Shown here: positions 43,559-54,288 of the stretch, piece by piece
Position numbering within the stretch: position 1 is the first letter of the stretch
How the letters are laid out: the number at the start of each line of letters is the position of its first letter
Assembly (NCBI GenBank): GCA_017549205.1
Contig: JAFYVH010000016.1
Span: 18,436 to 82,435, forward strand
DNA: 64,000 bases
From: Clostridia bacterium
GTDB lineage: Bacteria > Bacillota > Clostridia > UBA1381 > UBA9506
Reading direction: 5' to 3'
Notes under the pieces: model-generated
What the model was told of the DNA's origin: nothing
Database searches by the model: none
The model's input: the letters and a program-made list of their open reading frames with translations, nothing else
Translations under genes and position numbers: made by a program

Positions 43559-44545
43559 ATGAAAAAACTTTTATCCATTTTGCTTGTTGTGGTGCTTGGT
43601 GCCGGCGTGACCTGTGCCTTTGCCACAAACTCTGCATCAGAGTGGGCCAAAGAAGAGATTGAAAAGGCAACCCGGTTGGGTTTTGTTTCAGAAGAGCTGC
43701 AAAATAGCTATCGGGAGAACATCACCCGTGCCGAATTTGCCAAAACGGCGGTGCTCTTTGCTGTTATGAAATTTAACATGGACTTTGAAGATGCCTTAAG
43801 CACCTATTTGCAGGTGCATGTTGACCAGGGAGAGCCCCTTTCTTTTAAAGCAGACACCTTCTCTGATGTTAAGGATACACCCAACGCGTATTATGTCGAC
43901 TGGGCGTATACTCTTGGCATTGTAGAAGGCCGCGGTGACGGTATTTTTGATCCCGATGCACCCATCACAAGAGAAGAGGCAGCCACCATGCTGCTCCGGG
44001 TTTATTTCTGCTATGGCAGCGGTGTTAAGCTTGGCCCCAAAAGTGAGGGTGTGGACAGCTTTTCAGACGTAAGCGCCATTTCAAGCTGGGCCGATACGGC
44101 GGTGCGGTATATGTACCAATGGGATGTGATGCATGGCGTTTCAGATACAGAGTTCGACCCCAAGGGAACCTACACCCGTGAGCAATGCCTTGCTACATTT
44201 TTGCGGCTTAATGAGGTGTATAGCCATCCCGTTCTTTTGCAGTATGGTGAAATGGTGAGCCAGGTAGAAGCGCTGCCCGGTTACACAGAGATTTATAGAG
44301 GCGAAAGTGAGCGGTACACGATTATGTATGGCACTTACAAGGCTGAGCAGAAAACAGAGACATGTCTGTGGATTATCAATAAGAATTCCTGTGGCAGACG
44401 AAATGTTATCAGCCAGATTCCCAAAGAGGCAGCCCTTGGCGACTTTATCTTAAATGACGGCGACGAGCTGCACTGTGAAGACACAAAAACCGGTATTTTT
44501 TATGTAATCGACTTGGCCGCAGCCGAGGTGGCTGTTCTTTCATAA
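43559..44545 (+). CDS. Secreted SLH-domain protein
   Basis: The 328-residue protein has a signal peptide (residues 1-22, ending CAFA) and three SLH domains. The first is degenerate (ASEWAKEEIEKATRLGFVSEELQ...TRAEFAKTAV); the second (FSDVKDTPNAYYVDWAYTLG...TREEAATMLLR) and the third (FSDVSAISSWADTAVRYMYQ...TREQCLATFLR) are clear. The last about 110 residues have no recognised domain. It is likely wall-associated. GGTGAG precedes the ATG. It follows the GH3 gene by 19 bases and may be co-transcribed. Confidence 0.87.
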   Translation: MKKLLSILLVVVLGAGVTCAFATNSASEWAKEEIEKATRLGFVSEELQNSYRENITRAEFAKTAVLFAVMKFNMDFEDALSTYLQVHVDQGEPLSFKADTFSDVKDTPNAYYVDWAYTLGIVEGRGDGIFDPDAPITREEAATMLLRVYFCYGSGVKLGPKSEGVDSFSDVSAISSWADTAVRYMYQWDVMHGVSDTEFDPKGTYTREQCLATFLRLNEVYSHPVLLQYGEMVSQVEALPGYTEIYRGESERYTIMYGTYKAEQKTETCLWIINKNSCGRRNVISQIPKEAALGDFILNDGDELHCEDTKTGIFYVIDLAAAEVAVLS

Positions 44546-44610
44546 ATAAGATAGCGGCCGCACAACAAACAAAAAAGAGAAAATTCTTTCTGGTTTAGTA
44601 TGCTTTATTG

Positions 44611-44639
44611 TTGCAAAAACCCTGTATTTGTTGTATAAT
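44611..44639 (+). promoter_or_regulatory. Promoter of ychF
   Basis: A -35 TTGCAA and a perfect -10 TATAAT are 17 bases apart, 36 bases before the ATG. Confidence 0.75.
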
Positions 44640-44675
44640 AATACCACTGCTAATAAGAAAGGTTTTTGATAGATC

Positions 44676-45773
44676 ATGAAATTAGGTATAGTAGGTCTCC
44701 CCAATGTGGGCAAGTCAACACTGTTTAACGCCATCACCCAGGCCGGTGCTGAATCGGCGAACTATCCTTTTTGCACCATTGAGCCTAATGTGGGTGTTGT
44801 TCCCGTGCCGGATGAGCGCTTAGATGTGCTTGCCGACATGTATCATCCTCAAAAGGTGACCCATGCGGTGATTGAATTTGTGGATATTGCCGGTCTTGTT
44901 AAGGGCGCCAGCCGTGGCGAAGGTCTTGGTAATAAATTTTTGTCACACATTCGTGAGGTGGATGCCATTGTTCATGTGGTGCGCTGCTTTGAAGATGATA
45001 ACATTGTTCATGTAGAGGGTTCTGTATCACCCCTGCGCGATGTTGAAACCATTCAGCTTGAGCTGATTTTTGCCGATATGGAAATGCTTGATAAGCGCAT
45101 TGACAGAACAAAGAAAATGATGAAATCCGGTGAGAAGAAATATCAGCAGGAGCTCAATTTGTTAGAAGAATTAAAAGCGCTCCTAGAGGCAGGCAAGCCC
45201 GCCCGTGCCAAGGCTTTTTCTGAAGAAGAGGCAGAGATTTTAAAAGATTTGCCCTTGCTCACCTTAAAACCCGTTCTCTATGCAGCCAATGTTTCAGAAG
45301 ATGATTTCGTGGGCGGCATTGAAAACAACCACATGGTGAAAGAACTGACAGAAATGGCAGAGGCAGAGGGTTCAGAGGTAATGCCCATTTCGGCTAAAAT
45401 AGAAGAAGATGTTTCGGCGCTGGAGCCTGAAGAAAAATTGGAATTTTTAAAGGAGCTGGGCATAGCCGAATCCGGTCTTGACCGCTTGGTGAAAAAAAGC
45501 TATAAGCTTTTGGGTCTTATCAGCTATTTAACAGCGGGCGAGCCTGAGGTGCGTGCCTGGACCATCACCCGTGGCACAAAAGCGCCGGGGGCTGCCGGCA
45601 AAATTCACACCGACTTTGAAAAAGGCTTTATTCGTGCCGAGGTTGTGGCTTATAAAGACCTGATTGACTGCGGCAGCATGGCAGCGGCGAAAGAAAAGGG
45701 TCTGGTGCGGTCTGAGGGCAAGGAATATGTCATGGAAGACGGCGATGTTGTTCTTTTCCGCTTTAATGTTTAA
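44676..45773 (+). CDS. ychF: Redox-regulated ATPase/GTPase YchF
   Basis: The 365-residue Obg-superfamily P-loop protein begins [19 protein letters not shown], then [17 protein letters not shown] (switch II) and a coiled-coil insert; it ends with a TGS domain ([31 protein letters not shown]). The G4 position gives NVSEDD in place of NKXD, consistent with the ATP preference of the family. It binds ribosomes and affects stress responses. AAGAAAGG precedes the ATG. Confidence 0.96.
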   Translation: MKLGIVGLPNVGKSTLFNAITQAGAESANYPFCTIEPNVGVVPVPDERLDVLADMYHPQKVTHAVIEFVDIAGLVKGASRGEGLGNKFLSHIREVDAIVHVVRCFEDDNIVHVEGSVSPLRDVETIQLELIFADMEMLDKRIDRTKKMMKSGEKKYQQELNLLEELKALLEAGKPARAKAFSEEEAEILKDLPLLTLKPVLYAANVSEDDFVGGIENNHMVKELTEMAEAEGSEVMPISAKIEEDVSALEPEEKLEFLKELGIAESGLDRLVKKSYKLLGLISYLTAGEPEVRAWTITRGTKAPGAAGKIHTDFEKGFIRAEVVAYKDLIDCGSMAAAKEKGLVRSEGKEYVMEDGDVVLFRFNV

Positions 45774-45796
45774 CCTATTTTTGAAAAAAATAAAAG

Positions 45797-45830
45797 ATGA
45801 CGCTCTGCTTTTGGCAGAGTGTCATTTTTT
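45797..45830 (+). terminator. Terminator of ychF
   Basis: A 12-bp hairpin (ATGACGCTCTGC/GCAGAGTGTCAT with one G-T pair) is followed by at least six T. Confidence 0.85.
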
Positions 45831-45888
45831 TGTCCTAAAAAACAACAAACCGCCAAAATTGCCCCTATATTCTTTTTTAATAAAAACC

Positions 45889-45917
45889 TTGCTTTTTATA
45901 TTGTTTTATGGTATAAT
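45889..45917 (+). promoter_or_regulatory. Promoter of gyrBA
   Basis: A -35 TTGCTT and a perfect -10 TATAAT are separated by 17 bases, 56 bases before gyrB. Confidence 0.75.
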
Positions 45918-45973
45918 ATAACAGAAGGCTATTTTTGAAAGTAATTCGGCAAAAGCCATCATCGGAGGTAAAA

Positions 45974-47911
45974 ATGGATAACAGAGTAAACACGCAATAT
46001 GATGAATCCCAAATTCAAGTTTTAGAGGGTCTTGAAGCGGTTCGAAAAAGACCGGGTATGTACATTGGTTCTACCTCATCTCAAGGTCTTCACCATTTGG
46101 TTTATGAAATTGTCGACAACGCTATTGACGAGGCGTTGGCGGGTTTTTGCACGCAAATTGATGTCACTTTGAATGAGGATAACTCCATAACTGTTAAGGA
46201 TAACGGTCGTGGTATTCCTCATGGTATCCACCCCAAGATGGGAATCTCCACCATTGATGTTGTGTTCACTGTTTTGCATGCCGGCGGTAAGTTTGGCGGC
46301 GGCGGATACAAGGTGTCCGGCGGTTTGCACGGCGTTGGTGCCTCTGTTGTTAATGCTTTGTCAACACGCCTAGAGGTTAAGGTGCATGACGGTGAAAAAA
46401 TCTGGTATCAAAGCTATAAACGGGGCGTGCCCGATGGCGAGGTCCATGTGATTGGCGATACGGATAAGACCGGTTCTGAAATTACTTTCTGGGCTGACCC
46501 TGAAATTTTTGAAGAAACTGTTTATGATTATAATGTTTTGTTAAAGCGTCTTCGTGAGCAGGCCTTTTTAAATGGCGGTCTTAAAATTATTTTCACAGAT
46601 GACAGAGAAGAGAAAAACCAAGAAATTCTGCACTATGAGGGCGGTATTAAAAACTTCGTTTCTTACCTTTTCAACGAGAAAAAGTCAAGAAAAGACAGCC
46701 TAGAGGTTGTTAACGAAGAAGTTATTTATGTGAAAAGTGAAAAGGACGGTAACATGGCCGAGGTTGCTCTGCAATGGTACACAGGCTATGACGAAAAAAC
46801 CGAAACCTTTGCCAACAACATTGCCACCACAGAGGGCGGTATGCATTTAACCGGCTTTAAGGCAGCCTTAAAGAAAGTTTTTGTGGATTACGGCAAGAAA
46901 TTTAAAATTTTGAAAGATAATGAAGAGTTAGAAGGCGAAGATATCCGCGAGGGTCTCATTGCCGTTATCTCCGTTAAGCTGGAAGAACCCCAGTTTGAAG
47001 GTCAGACCAAAACCAAGCTGGGTAACTCTGTGATGCGCAGCTTTGTTGAAAGCATGATTAAAGAAAAGCTGGCAGACTATATGGAAGAAAATCCAGCAGT
47101 TGCAAGAGCCATTTTGGAAAAAGCCCTGATGGCGTCCCGCGCAAGAATCGCAGCCAGAAAAGCAAGAGAGGCCAACAGAAAAACACCTCTTGGCTCCAGC
47201 TCGCTGCCCGGCAAGCTGACCGATTGCATTGTGAAAGACCCCAGCAAAACCGAGATTTACATCGTCGAGGGTGATTCTGCGGGTGGTTCTGCTAAAAATG
47301 GCCGTGACAGTAAATATCAAGCCATTCTGCCTCTTTGGGGTAAAATGCTGAATGTTGAAAAAGCACGGGCAGACAAGGTTTATGGCAACGACAAGCTGAC
47401 CCCGGTTATTCAAGCCCTGGGCACAGGCATTGCCGATGAATTTAATTTAGAAAAACTGCGTTATGACAAAATCGTTATCATGGCCGATGCCGATGTTGAC
47501 GGTGCACATATTCAAACACTGTTATTAACCTTTTTCTTCCGCTTTATGAAGCCGCTGATTGAGTCGGGGCATGTGTATCTTGCCAAACCGCCTCTTTACA
47601 AGCTGACACGCGGCAAGAAGAGCCAGGTCGCCTTTAGTGATGAAGAGCGTGATGCCATCAGCGAAGAGCTGAAGGGTGGCGACCCCAATGCCAAGGTTGA
47701 CATCAGTCGCTATAAAGGTCTTGGTGAAATGAATCCTGAAGAGCTTTGGGAAACAACCATGGACCCGAAAAACAGAATTTTGTTACGCGTAACTTTGGAA
47801 GATGCCCAAAGGGCAGACGAAATCTTCACTATTTTAATGGGTGACGAGGTTGAGCCAAGAAGAATCTTCATTGAAGAAAATGCGCAGTATGTAACAAATC
47901 TTGATGTATAA
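45974..47911 (+). CDS. gyrB: DNA gyrase subunit B
   Basis: The 645-residue ATPase subunit has the GHKL motifs ([35 protein letters not shown]), the transducer domain, and the TOPRIM domain with [14 protein letters not shown] and [12 protein letters not shown]. It ends [17 protein letters not shown], the short gyrase form without a tail insert. The start ATG at 45974 follows CGGAGGTAAAA; 13 further in-frame codons upstream have no support. gyrA follows at 14 bases. The usual neighbours recF, dnaN and dnaA are absent. Confidence 0.97.
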   Translation: MDNRVNTQYDESQIQVLEGLEAVRKRPGMYIGSTSSQGLHHLVYEIVDNAIDEALAGFCTQIDVTLNEDNSITVKDNGRGIPHGIHPKMGISTIDVVFTVLHAGGKFGGGGYKVSGGLHGVGASVVNALSTRLEVKVHDGEKIWYQSYKRGVPDGEVHVIGDTDKTGSEITFWADPEIFEETVYDYNVLLKRLREQAFLNGGLKIIFTDDREEKNQEILHYEGGIKNFVSYLFNEKKSRKDSLEVVNEEVIYVKSEKDGNMAEVALQWYTGYDEKTETFANNIATTEGGMHLTGFKAALKKVFVDYGKKFKILKDNEELEGEDIREGLIAVISVKLEEPQFEGQTKTKLGNSVMRSFVESMIKEKLADYMEENPAVARAILEKALMASRARIAARKAREANRKTPLGSSSLPGKLTDCIVKDPSKTEIYIVEGDSAGGSAKNGRDSKYQAILPLWGKMLNVEKARADKVYGNDKLTPVIQALGTGIADEFNLEKLRYDKIVIMADADVDGAHIQTLLLTFFFRFMKPLIESGHVYLAKPPLYKLTRGKKSQVAFSDEERDAISEELKGGDPNAKVDISRYKGLGEMNPEELWETTMDPKNRILLRVTLEDAQRADEIFTILMGDEVEPRRIFIEENAQYVTNLDV

Positions 47912-47925
47912 TTGAGGTGATTGAA

Positions 47926-50460
47926 ATGGCTAAAAATAAAAAATATGAAGATTCTCATTTTGAGGAATATTTTGAATCACAAAAAATTGTTGATATTGAC
48001 ATAGAAAAAAGAATGCGCGAGGCATTTATTGATTATGCCATGAGCGTTATTGTGAGCCGTGCACTGCCCGACGTTCGTGACGGTTTAAAGCCGGTTCACA
48101 GAAGAATTCTTTATTCTATGCATGAAGAACACCTGACCTACGATAAGCCCTTTTTTAAATCGGCTACCACCGTTGGTAACGTTATTGGTCGGTATCATCC
48201 CCATGGTGATGCCTCTGTTTACGATGCCATGGTTCGTTTGGCGCAGGATTTCTCCATGCGTTACATGCTCATTGATGGTCATGGTAACTTTGGCTCCGTG
48301 GATGGTGACCCACCGGCTGCTTACCGTTATACCGAGGCAAGAATGAGCAAGCTCGCCAATGTGATGCTTGAAAACATTGAAAAGAACACGGTTGACTTTC
48401 TGCCCAACTTTGATGAAAAGAGAGTAGAGCCCACCGTTTTGCCAACCCGCATTCCCACCCTGCTGATTAACGGCAGCTCGGGTATCGCCGTTGGTATGGC
48501 AACCAACATTCCGCCTCATAATCTGACCGAAGTTTTAGACGGTGTTATTGCAAAAATTGAAAATCCCGAAATTACCCTACCGGAAATTATGGAATATATA
48601 AAGGGTCCTGATTTCCCCACAGGTGCATCCATTATGGGTAAACGGGGTATCATCAGCGCTTATGAAACCGGTCGTGGCCGCATTATTGTTCGTGCCAAGA
48701 CAGAGATTGAAGAGCATAGCGACGGCACATCTTCCATTATCATTAAGGAACTGCCGTATCAGGTCAACAAGAAGATGCTGGTTGAGTCCATTGCCGAGCT
48801 GGTTAAGGACAAGCGCATTGAGGGTCTTTCTGATATTGATGACCACTCCTCAGACCGTGTTGGTATTCGTGTGGATATTTCCTTAAAGCGCGACGCCAAT
48901 CCTCATGTTGTTTTAAATCAGCTTTATAAATACACAAGACTGCAGGATAGCTTCTCGGTTAACCTATTGGCGATTCACGATGGCAGACCCAAAACCATGG
49001 GTCTTATGGAAGTTTTAGACCACTTTATTGACTTCCAGGAAGAAATCGTGACCCGCAGAACTCGGTTTGATTTGGAAAAAGCCGAAGCCAGAATGCACAT
49101 TTTAGAGGGCTTGCGGATTGCACTTGATAACATTGACGAAATCATTCAAATCATCAGAAGCTCTTATGACGATGCAAAAGAGAGATTGATGGAGCGTTTC
49201 TCTATGTCTGACATTCAGGCACAGAGCGTTTTGGATATGCGTCTTGCACAGCTGCAGCGATTAAATGGCGAAAAAATCGAAGCCGAATATATGGAGCTGA
49301 CTGAAAGAATTAAAGAATTTAATCTGCTCTTATCTGATAAATCCAAGCTCATGGAACAGATTAAAGATGAGCTCATAGAAATCCGTGACCGCTATGGTGA
49401 CGAGAGAAAAACCGAGCTTTTAGACTCAGAGGACGAAATTGATATTGAGGACTTAATTGAAGAAGAAGATGTGGTTATTACCCTGACTCACTTTGGTTAC
49501 ATTAAGCGTCTGCCGGCGGATACCTATAAATCCCAGCGTCGTGGCGGTCGCGGCATTACGGGCATCACCACAAGGGAAGAAGATTTTGTGGAACGCCTCT
49601 TTGTAACCAGCACCCACAACCATGTTCTGTTCTTCACCAATAAGGGTAAAATGTATCGATTAAAGGCGTACCAGATTCCCGAAGCCGGCAGACAGGCAAA
49701 GGGCACAGCCATTGTTAACCTGTTGCAGCTTGACCAGGATGAAAAGGTAACTGCCACCATTTGCGTTAAAGAGTTTGAAGAGAACAAATATCTGTTCTTT
49801 GCAACCCGCAAAGGTGTTGTTAAAAAGACAAACTTCATGGCATATAACACCGCCAGAAAAGGTGGCCTGGCTGCCATTGTTTTAGACGAGGATGATGAGC
49901 TCATCAATGTGGCGCTCACTGACGGCGAGCAGGACATTCTGCTGGCTACAAAGGGTGGCATGTGCATTCGATTTAATGAAAGCGACGCTCGCCCCTTAGG
50001 CCGTGTGTCCCATGGCGTTCGTGGTATTCGTCTGGCATCAAAAGACGATTATGTCATTGGTATGGGTGTGGCTGTTGAGGATGCTGACCTGTTGGTTGTT
50101 ACGGAAAACGGCTACGGCAAAAAGACACCGCTGACAGAATATAAAACACAAAATCGTGGCGGTCAGGGCGTTAATACATATCGTATTTCCGAGACCACCG
50201 GCCGTATTGCCAGCATCTCTGTTGTGGTTGAGGGTGATGATGTTATGCTGATTACTTCCGATGGTACCATTATCCGCATGAAGACATCAGAGGTCAGCCG
50301 TATCGGTCGTTTGACCAAGGGCGTCCGCCTGATGCGTTTAGACGGTGTTCAGGTTGTGAGCGCAGCCAAGACAGAAGAAAAAGAAGAAGACGAGGAAGAA
50401 ATCATTGAAGAAACCGCTCAACAGGCAGAGGGTGTAGAGGCACCTGAAGCTCAGGCATGA
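47926..50460 (+). CDS. gyrA: DNA gyrase subunit A
   Basis: The 844-residue breakage-reunion subunit has the winged-helix region with [21 protein letters not shown], the catalytic tyrosine in [14 protein letters not shown] (about residue 126), the QRLNGE coiled-coil region, and the C-terminal pinwheel. The GyrA box [11 protein letters not shown] marks it as gyrase, not topoisomerase IV. An acidic tail ([13 protein letters not shown]) ends the protein. GAGGTGATTGAA precedes the ATG at 47926. Confidence 0.98.
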   Translation: MAKNKKYEDSHFEEYFESQKIVDIDIEKRMREAFIDYAMSVIVSRALPDVRDGLKPVHRRILYSMHEEHLTYDKPFFKSATTVGNVIGRYHPHGDASVYDAMVRLAQDFSMRYMLIDGHGNFGSVDGDPPAAYRYTEARMSKLANVMLENIEKNTVDFLPNFDEKRVEPTVLPTRIPTLLINGSSGIAVGMATNIPPHNLTEVLDGVIAKIENPEITLPEIMEYIKGPDFPTGASIMGKRGIISAYETGRGRIIVRAKTEIEEHSDGTSSIIIKELPYQVNKKMLVESIAELVKDKRIEGLSDIDDHSSDRVGIRVDISLKRDANPHVVLNQLYKYTRLQDSFSVNLLAIHDGRPKTMGLMEVLDHFIDFQEEIVTRRTRFDLEKAEARMHILEGLRIALDNIDEIIQIIRSSYDDAKERLMERFSMSDIQAQSVLDMRLAQLQRLNGEKIEAEYMELTERIKEFNLLLSDKSKLMEQIKDELIEIRDRYGDERKTELLDSEDEIDIEDLIEEEDVVITLTHFGYIKRLPADTYKSQRRGGRGITGITTREEDFVERLFVTSTHNHVLFFTNKGKMYRLKAYQIPEAGRQAKGTAIVNLLQLDQDEKVTATICVKEFEENKYLFFATRKGVVKKTNFMAYNTARKGGLAAIVLDEDDELINVALTDGEQDILLATKGGMCIRFNESDARPLGRVSHGVRGIRLASKDDYVIGMGVAVEDADLLVVTENGYGKKTPLTEYKTQNRGGQGVNTYRISETTGRIASISVVVEGDDVMLITSDGTIIRMKTSEVSRIGRLTKGVRLMRLDGVQVVSAAKTEEKEEDEEEIIEETAQQAEGVEAPEAQA

Positions 50461-50494
50461 TTAAGTCATAACAAAATGACAGGAGCGTGATGTG

Positions 50495-50716
50495 ATGAAG
50501 CACTATAACGACAGAATCCGTGATTTGCGTGAAGAGCGTCGCCTGACACAACAAAAGGTTGCAGAGGTGTTGGGGATTCGGCAGCAGGTTTATTCAAAAT
50601 ATGAGCTGGGTGTTCGGTCCTTACCCATTGAGCACCTTATGAAGCTGTGCCGTTTTTATAAGGCTTCAGCCGATTGGATTTTAGGTCTTGACGATGGTGA
50701 GGAGAAATCAGAATAG
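50495..50716 (+). CDS. Small XRE-family helix-turn-helix regulator
   Basis: The 73-residue protein is almost only a Cro/C1-type HTH: RIRDLREERRLTQQKVAEVLGIRQQVYSKYELG, then KLCRFYKASADWILGL. There is no ligand domain. AGGAG lies 9 bases before the ATG at 50495. It starts 34 bases after gyrA and 14 bases before azlD. Its target is unknown. Confidence 0.88.
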   Translation: MKHYNDRIRDLREERRLTQQKVAEVLGIRQQVYSKYELGVRSLPIEHLMKLCRFYKASADWILGLDDGEEKSE

Positions 50717-50730
50717 GGGGAGATGGCGGC

Positions 50731-51030
50731 TTGAAACTTGTACTGTATTTGGTTGTGATGGCCGGCGTGACCTACCTCATTCGTGCCCTGCCTTTCGCCT
50801 TGTGTCGCCAAAAGGTTAAGTCGCCCTTTTTGCAGTATTTTTTTAGTTACATTCCCTATGCTGTGCTGGCGGCCATGACCCTGCCACACATGCTCTATGA
50901 GGGGGAAAACCCCTTTTGTGCTGCTGCGGCGCTGGTGCTAGCGGTGATTTTGGCAGTTTGCCGGTGTTCCTTGTTGGTTGTAGCCATGGGGGCATGCGCA
51001 GCGGCTTTTGTAACCGGTTTATTCTTTTAA
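50731..51030 (+). CDS. azlD: AzlD-family branched-chain amino-acid export subunit, without azlC
   Basis: The 99-residue protein has four hydrophobic segments and the AzlD opening VVMAGVTYLIRALPFALC, with PFLQYFFSYIPYAVLAAMTLP. AzlD normally works with the larger AzlC permease encoded just upstream. Here the upstream gene is an HTH regulator and no azlC is in the window. The start is TTG at 50731, after a GGGGGAG site. Confidence 0.82.
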   Translation: MKLVLYLVVMAGVTYLIRALPFALCRQKVKSPFLQYFFSYIPYAVLAAMTLPHMLYEGENPFCAAAALVLAVILAVCRCSLLVVAMGACAAAFVTGLFF

Positions 51031-51047
51031 TAATCCAATAAAAGTGA

Positions 51048-51079
51048 AACCCCTGATGGCGTGTGCCATCAGGGGTTTT
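51048..51079 (+). terminator. Terminator after azlD
   Basis: A 13-bp perfect hairpin (AACCCCTGATGGC/GCCATCAGGGGTT, loop GTGT) is followed by T-rich sequence. Confidence 0.85.
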
Positions 51080-51105
51080 GTTATATAAGCTTAGCGGATG
51101 AACAA

Positions 51106-51156
51106 AGCCTCCCTTGCCTAAAGGGAGGGGGACCACCGAAGGTGGTGGAGGGATTT
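51106..51156. repeat. Intergenic double-hairpin repeat-like element
   Basis: CCTCCCTT and AAGGGAGG (51108-51115, 51121-51128) form a hairpin, followed at once by CCACC-GAA-GGTGG (51133-51145) and GGAGGGATTT. Elements of this layout are, from memory, scattered in many copies between genes in gut Clostridia genomes. Only one copy is in this window, so the repeat nature is inferred. Confidence 0.5.
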
Positions 51157-51190
51157 GAAAAAGGTTTAGTTTTGCATGCCCTGACAACAA

Positions 51191-51220
51191 AAAACCGCAA
51201 GCATTTTTGCTTGCGGTTTT
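51191..51220 (-). terminator. Terminator of rplM-rpsI
   Basis: A 13-bp hairpin (AAAACCGCAAGCA/TGCTTGCGGTTTT, 4-base loop) is followed on the minus strand by a T run, 16 bases past the rpsI stop. Confidence 0.85.
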
Positions 51221-51235
51221 GACAACAAAACAAAA

Positions 51236-51628
51236 TTAACGTTTGCTGAACTGAGGAGCACGACGAGCAGCTTTCAAGCCGTACTTCTTTCTTTCCTTCA
51301 TTCTGGGGTCACGGGTTAAGAATCCGGCCTTCTTCAGAATGGGACGATAGGTTTCAGCATCAACCTCTAACAGAGCTCTTGCAATACCATGACGGATTGC
51401 ACCGGCCTGACCGGTAAAACCGCCACCAACAACGTTAACGATTACATTGTATTTGCCTTCGGTTTTGGTAGCAACCAGGGGCTGTCTAACAATAACCTTT
51501 AAGGTTTCCAAACCAAAATAATCATCTAAAGTACGGTTGTTTATTGTGATATCGCCCTGACCGGCAACCAGTCTTACTCTGGCAATTGATTTTTTTCTTC
51601 TTCCGGTACCATAAAATAATTCTGCCAT
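51236..51628 (-). CDS. rpsI: 30S ribosomal protein S9
   Basis: The 130-residue protein has [16 protein letters not shown] at the start, [20 protein letters not shown], and the invariant end [12 protein letters not shown], whose tail reaches the P-site tRNA. AAGGAGG precedes the ATG. It follows rplM by 15 bases. Confidence 0.98.
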   Translation of the reverse strand: MAELFYGTGRRKKSIARVRLVAGQGDITINNRTLDDYFGLETLKVIVRQPLVATKTEGKYNVIVNVVGGGFTGQAGAIRHGIARALLEVDAETYRPILKKAGFLTRDPRMKERKKYGLKAARRAPQFSKR

Positions 51629-51643
51629 TTCTTACAAACCTCC

Positions 51644-52081
51644 TTATTTAATTTCCTGTGTCCAGGCTTCGGGCTTCTGTGCTGCATGCTCGTGAGCATC
51701 GCCTGCGTAAACGCGCAGTCTCTTAGCAGCGAGAGCACCCACGGTGTTGTGGGGCAGCATGCCTTTGATTGCCTTGGTCATAGCAAATTCAGGACGCTCG
51801 CTCATCAGCTTGTCATAACGAACAGCTTTGATGCCACCAACGTAACCTGTGTGTCTGTAATAGGTCTTCTGTTCTAACTTTTTGCCGGTTAAAACAGCCT
51901 TAGCTGCATTGATGATAATCACATGGTCACCACAATCGCAATGCGGGGTGAATTCGGGCTTATGCTTGCCACGCAGAATTGCTGCAGCCTGTGCTGCCAC
52001 TCTGCCTAAGGGCTTGCCATCAGCATCTATGATATACCATTTTCTTTGCAGTTCATGGGCTTTAGCCATAAATGTACTCAT
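51644..52081 (-). CDS. rplM: 50S ribosomal protein L13
   Basis: The 145-residue protein contains [47 protein letters not shown], the typical uL13 core, and [17 protein letters not shown] lies upstream of the ATG at 52081; an internal Met 4 codons later is less well placed. A short leader precedes it; an L13 autoregulatory hairpin is known in Firmicutes but I could not confirm one. Confidence 0.97.
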   Translation of the reverse strand: MSTFMAKAHELQRKWYIIDADGKPLGRVAAQAAAILRGKHKPEFTPHCDCGDHVIIINAAKAVLTGKKLEQKTYYRHTGYVGGIKAVRYDKLMSERPEFAMTKAIKGMLPHNTVGALAAKRLRVYAGDAHEHAAQKPEAWTQEIK

Positions 52082-52135
52082 AAATCCTTACCTCCTGTAT
52101 CGTTTTAACATTATTTTCAAAATGCAACATTAACT

Positions 52136-52164
52136 ATTATAATCCATGAAAAAGACTTTGTCAA
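52136..52164 (-). promoter_or_regulatory. Consensus promoter of rplM-rpsI
   Basis: On the minus strand a perfect -35 TTGACA and a perfect -10 TATAAT have a 17-base spacer. Confidence 0.85.
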
Positions 52165-52232
52165 TAGGTATTTTAAAAAAAATTAAAATACTTTTAACAA
52201 AGTCCGTTTTTCTTCGTTTTTCTCTTTTTATC

Positions 52233-52907
52233 TCACGAATGCTCGATGTTCATTTTCGCAATTTGATAAATTTCCTCGTGAATTTCTTCGATTGAACGAA
52301 TGCGATCGCCCTCTGCGCAGGAGATAATTTGCCAATTGCAAAGAGAGGCAATGTGCATGGCGTTGTTATAGGCACGCTCTAAGTAGCCGGCATCTTTTTC
52401 GTGGATATCTTTTTCTGCTTGGCCGGTAATTTTGTTGGCACGGCCTGCCATCAGCTTGCGAGCACAGGCAGGCGGCATGTCTAAAAACAGCACCAAATCA
52501 GGTCGGGGCAGGGTGAGCTTTTCATATTCAAGGTCATCGAGCCACCCGATAAATCCGCTTTTATCGCCCTCGATTTTTGCTGCCTGGTGTACTAAATTTG
52601 AGGTGACATAGCGGTCAGCAACCAAAATGCCCCCATCTTCATAGAAAGGCCCCCATTTTTGTTTAAAGCTTGCATAGCGGTCAATGGCATAGAAAAGGGA
52701 AGCAGCATAAGCGTTCACATCATCGGCATGTGTACCCAAATCGCCGGCTAAATAACGCTTAATCGGTAACGAAAAATCACTTTCATAGTCGGGAAAGGAA
52801 ATCTTTTTAACCGTATTATATTCGGCAAATAAGCGGTTATAGAGCTTTTCTGTTTGTGTGGCTTTGCCGCTGGCATCCACACCTTCAATGACAATCAGCT
52901 TACCCAT
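52233..52907 (-). CDS. tmk: Thymidylate kinase
   Basis: The 224-residue P-loop kinase phosphorylates dTMP to dTDP. It has IVIEGVDASGKATQTEKL (P-loop), the dTMP-binding DRYVTSNLVHQAAK block (DRY motif, about residue 110) and a lid region with RANKITGQAEKDIHE. AAGGAG precedes the ATG, which lies 1 base after the thyX stop, so the two dTTP-synthesis genes are coupled. Confidence 0.93.
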   Translation of the reverse strand: MGKLIVIEGVDASGKATQTEKLYNRLFAEYNTVKKISFPDYESDFSLPIKRYLAGDLGTHADDVNAYAASLFYAIDRYASFKQKWGPFYEDGGILVADRYVTSNLVHQAAKIEGDKSGFIGWLDDLEYEKLTLPRPDLVLFLDMPPACARKLMAGRANKITGQAEKDIHEKDAGYLERAYNNAMHIASLCNWQIISCAEGDRIRSIEEIHEEIYQIAKMNIEHS

Positions 52908-52908
52908 T

Positions 52909-53676
52909 TTAATTCTCCTTTTTATATTCCTTTCGCATGGCAGCTGCACGACCACAGCTCATTTTACCCTCGGGGCAGGGACCTGCAACGCAGGAGGGGC
53001 CGGCAAGGGCAAAGAGAGTGGGTGCCACTTCTCGCACCAGTCGAAGCATTTCGTTTGCCAGGGCTTGAATTTCCCACTGGGCACGGCTGCAGCAACGATG
53101 ATGGAAGAAATTCATCAGGCTTCTTGCATTCATGGTGACAATCATTTTGGTTTCGCAAGCATTGGGGAGCACAAAGCGTGCATCTTCAATCGCCTTTTTC
53201 TCGGCTTGATTTTTAGCCTTTTTCTCGTCCATTCCCTGGGCAATAAAATCAGCATAATATTTTTCTGAAAGAATGTCGGCAAGCTTATTATAGGTTTCTT
53301 GGGCATCAGCCATAGACTTTTGATAAAGGCTGTGAGCCGCAGGGTTATCCGCAATAGCCGGCGGGGTGATAAACTCAAACTGACCCTCTTTAACATAGCG
53401 CTGGGATTTAACTGAATAGCTCGCCAGACGGTGACGGGTAATTTGAGCCAGCAGCGCACGACTCACACCTTCAATACCAAAGGTGAAGCTCACATGCTCA
53501 ATGGGGCTTTCGTGTCCCATTTCCATGAGCATTTTTAAAAAGCTTTGCACTTTGGCTTCATCCAGACCGCTTAAAATATCGGCAACGCCGGCGCTTGAAT
53601 AGCAAAGCTTTGCCGCAGCAGATATGATTTTTTCCGGGTCCCCGGTGTGTTGCAACAACTCAACATGAAGCGACAT
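52909..53676 (-). CDS. thyX: FAD-dependent thymidylate synthase
   Basis: The 255-residue flavoenzyme makes dTMP from dUMP with methylenetetrahydrofolate and NAD(P)H. It carries the ThyX signature [14 protein letters not shown] (about residues 80-93), [13 protein letters not shown] before it, and the C-terminal [22 protein letters not shown]. It replaces ThyA. The tail contains several Cys ([14 protein letters not shown]) that could bind a metal, which is a guess. GGAGG lies before the ATG. Confidence 0.95.
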   Translation of the reverse strand: MSLHVELLQHTGDPEKIISAAAKLCYSSAGVADILSGLDEAKVQSFLKMLMEMGHESPIEHVSFTFGIEGVSRALLAQITRHRLASYSVKSQRYVKEGQFEFITPPAIADNPAAHSLYQKSMADAQETYNKLADILSEKYYADFIAQGMDEKKAKNQAEKKAIEDARFVLPNACETKMIVTMNARSLMNFFHHRCCSRAQWEIQALANEMLRLVREVAPTLFALAGPSCVAGPCPEGKMSCGRAAAMRKEYKKEN

Positions 53677-53746
53677 AGCGTATCCTCCTTAAGTGTACAG
53701 AACCTGCAAAAAGCGACAAATTCTGCCTTTTAATAAAGTAAACGGG

Positions 53747-54244
53747 TTAAAAAATTCCGATTAAAAACTTAACAATGGTGCTGCCGAAAACCATAATAAC
53801 GCCGGCAGTGACCACGCCCAAAAGAATGGCCGGAACAGAGGTTTTTAAGCGCAAATCCATCAGCGCCGCCAAAAGAGCGCCTGTCCAGGCACCTGTGCCG
53901 GGCAAGGGAATGGCAACAAAGATAAACAGTCCCCAAAGCTCATATTTGCCTAATTTGTGAGCGTTTTTCCGAACCTTGTTTTCCATCCAGTTGCCAACGG
54001 GTCGCAACAATTTTGTGCGCAGAAAAAAGTTTACAATGGGTCGGGCGCACAAAATAATGAAAGGAACAGGCAAAATATTGCCGATTACAGTGAGGGCAAA
54101 CAGCTGCCAGGGATCCATATTCATTAAAAAACCTAAGGGTATGGCTCCGCGCAATTCTACAACGGGAAGCATGGAGACAATAAAGACAACCAATTCATCG
54201 GAAATGCCCATGTTTTGAAAAAAACCGGCAATTGCATTTGTCAT
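53747..54244 (-). CDS. Small multidrug export-like membrane protein (COG2426)
   Basis: The 165-residue protein has four to five hydrophobic segments and the family motif SMLPVVELRGAIPLGF, with FVAIPLPGTGAWTGAL later. The family (PF06695) is labelled small multi-drug export protein on thin evidence, and the fold is related to DedA/SNARE-like membrane proteins. AAAGGAG precedes the ATG. Confidence 0.85.
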   Translation of the reverse strand: MTNAIAGFFQNMGISDELVVFIVSMLPVVELRGAIPLGFLMNMDPWQLFALTVIGNILPVPFIILCARPIVNFFLRTKLLRPVGNWMENKVRKNAHKLGKYELWGLFIFVAIPLPGTGAWTGALLAALMDLRLKTSVPAILLGVVTAGVIMVFGSTIVKFLIGIF

Positions 54245-54288
54245 AATGATAAACTCCTTTTATGGATCAAAACGGCGTTGAAACCATT

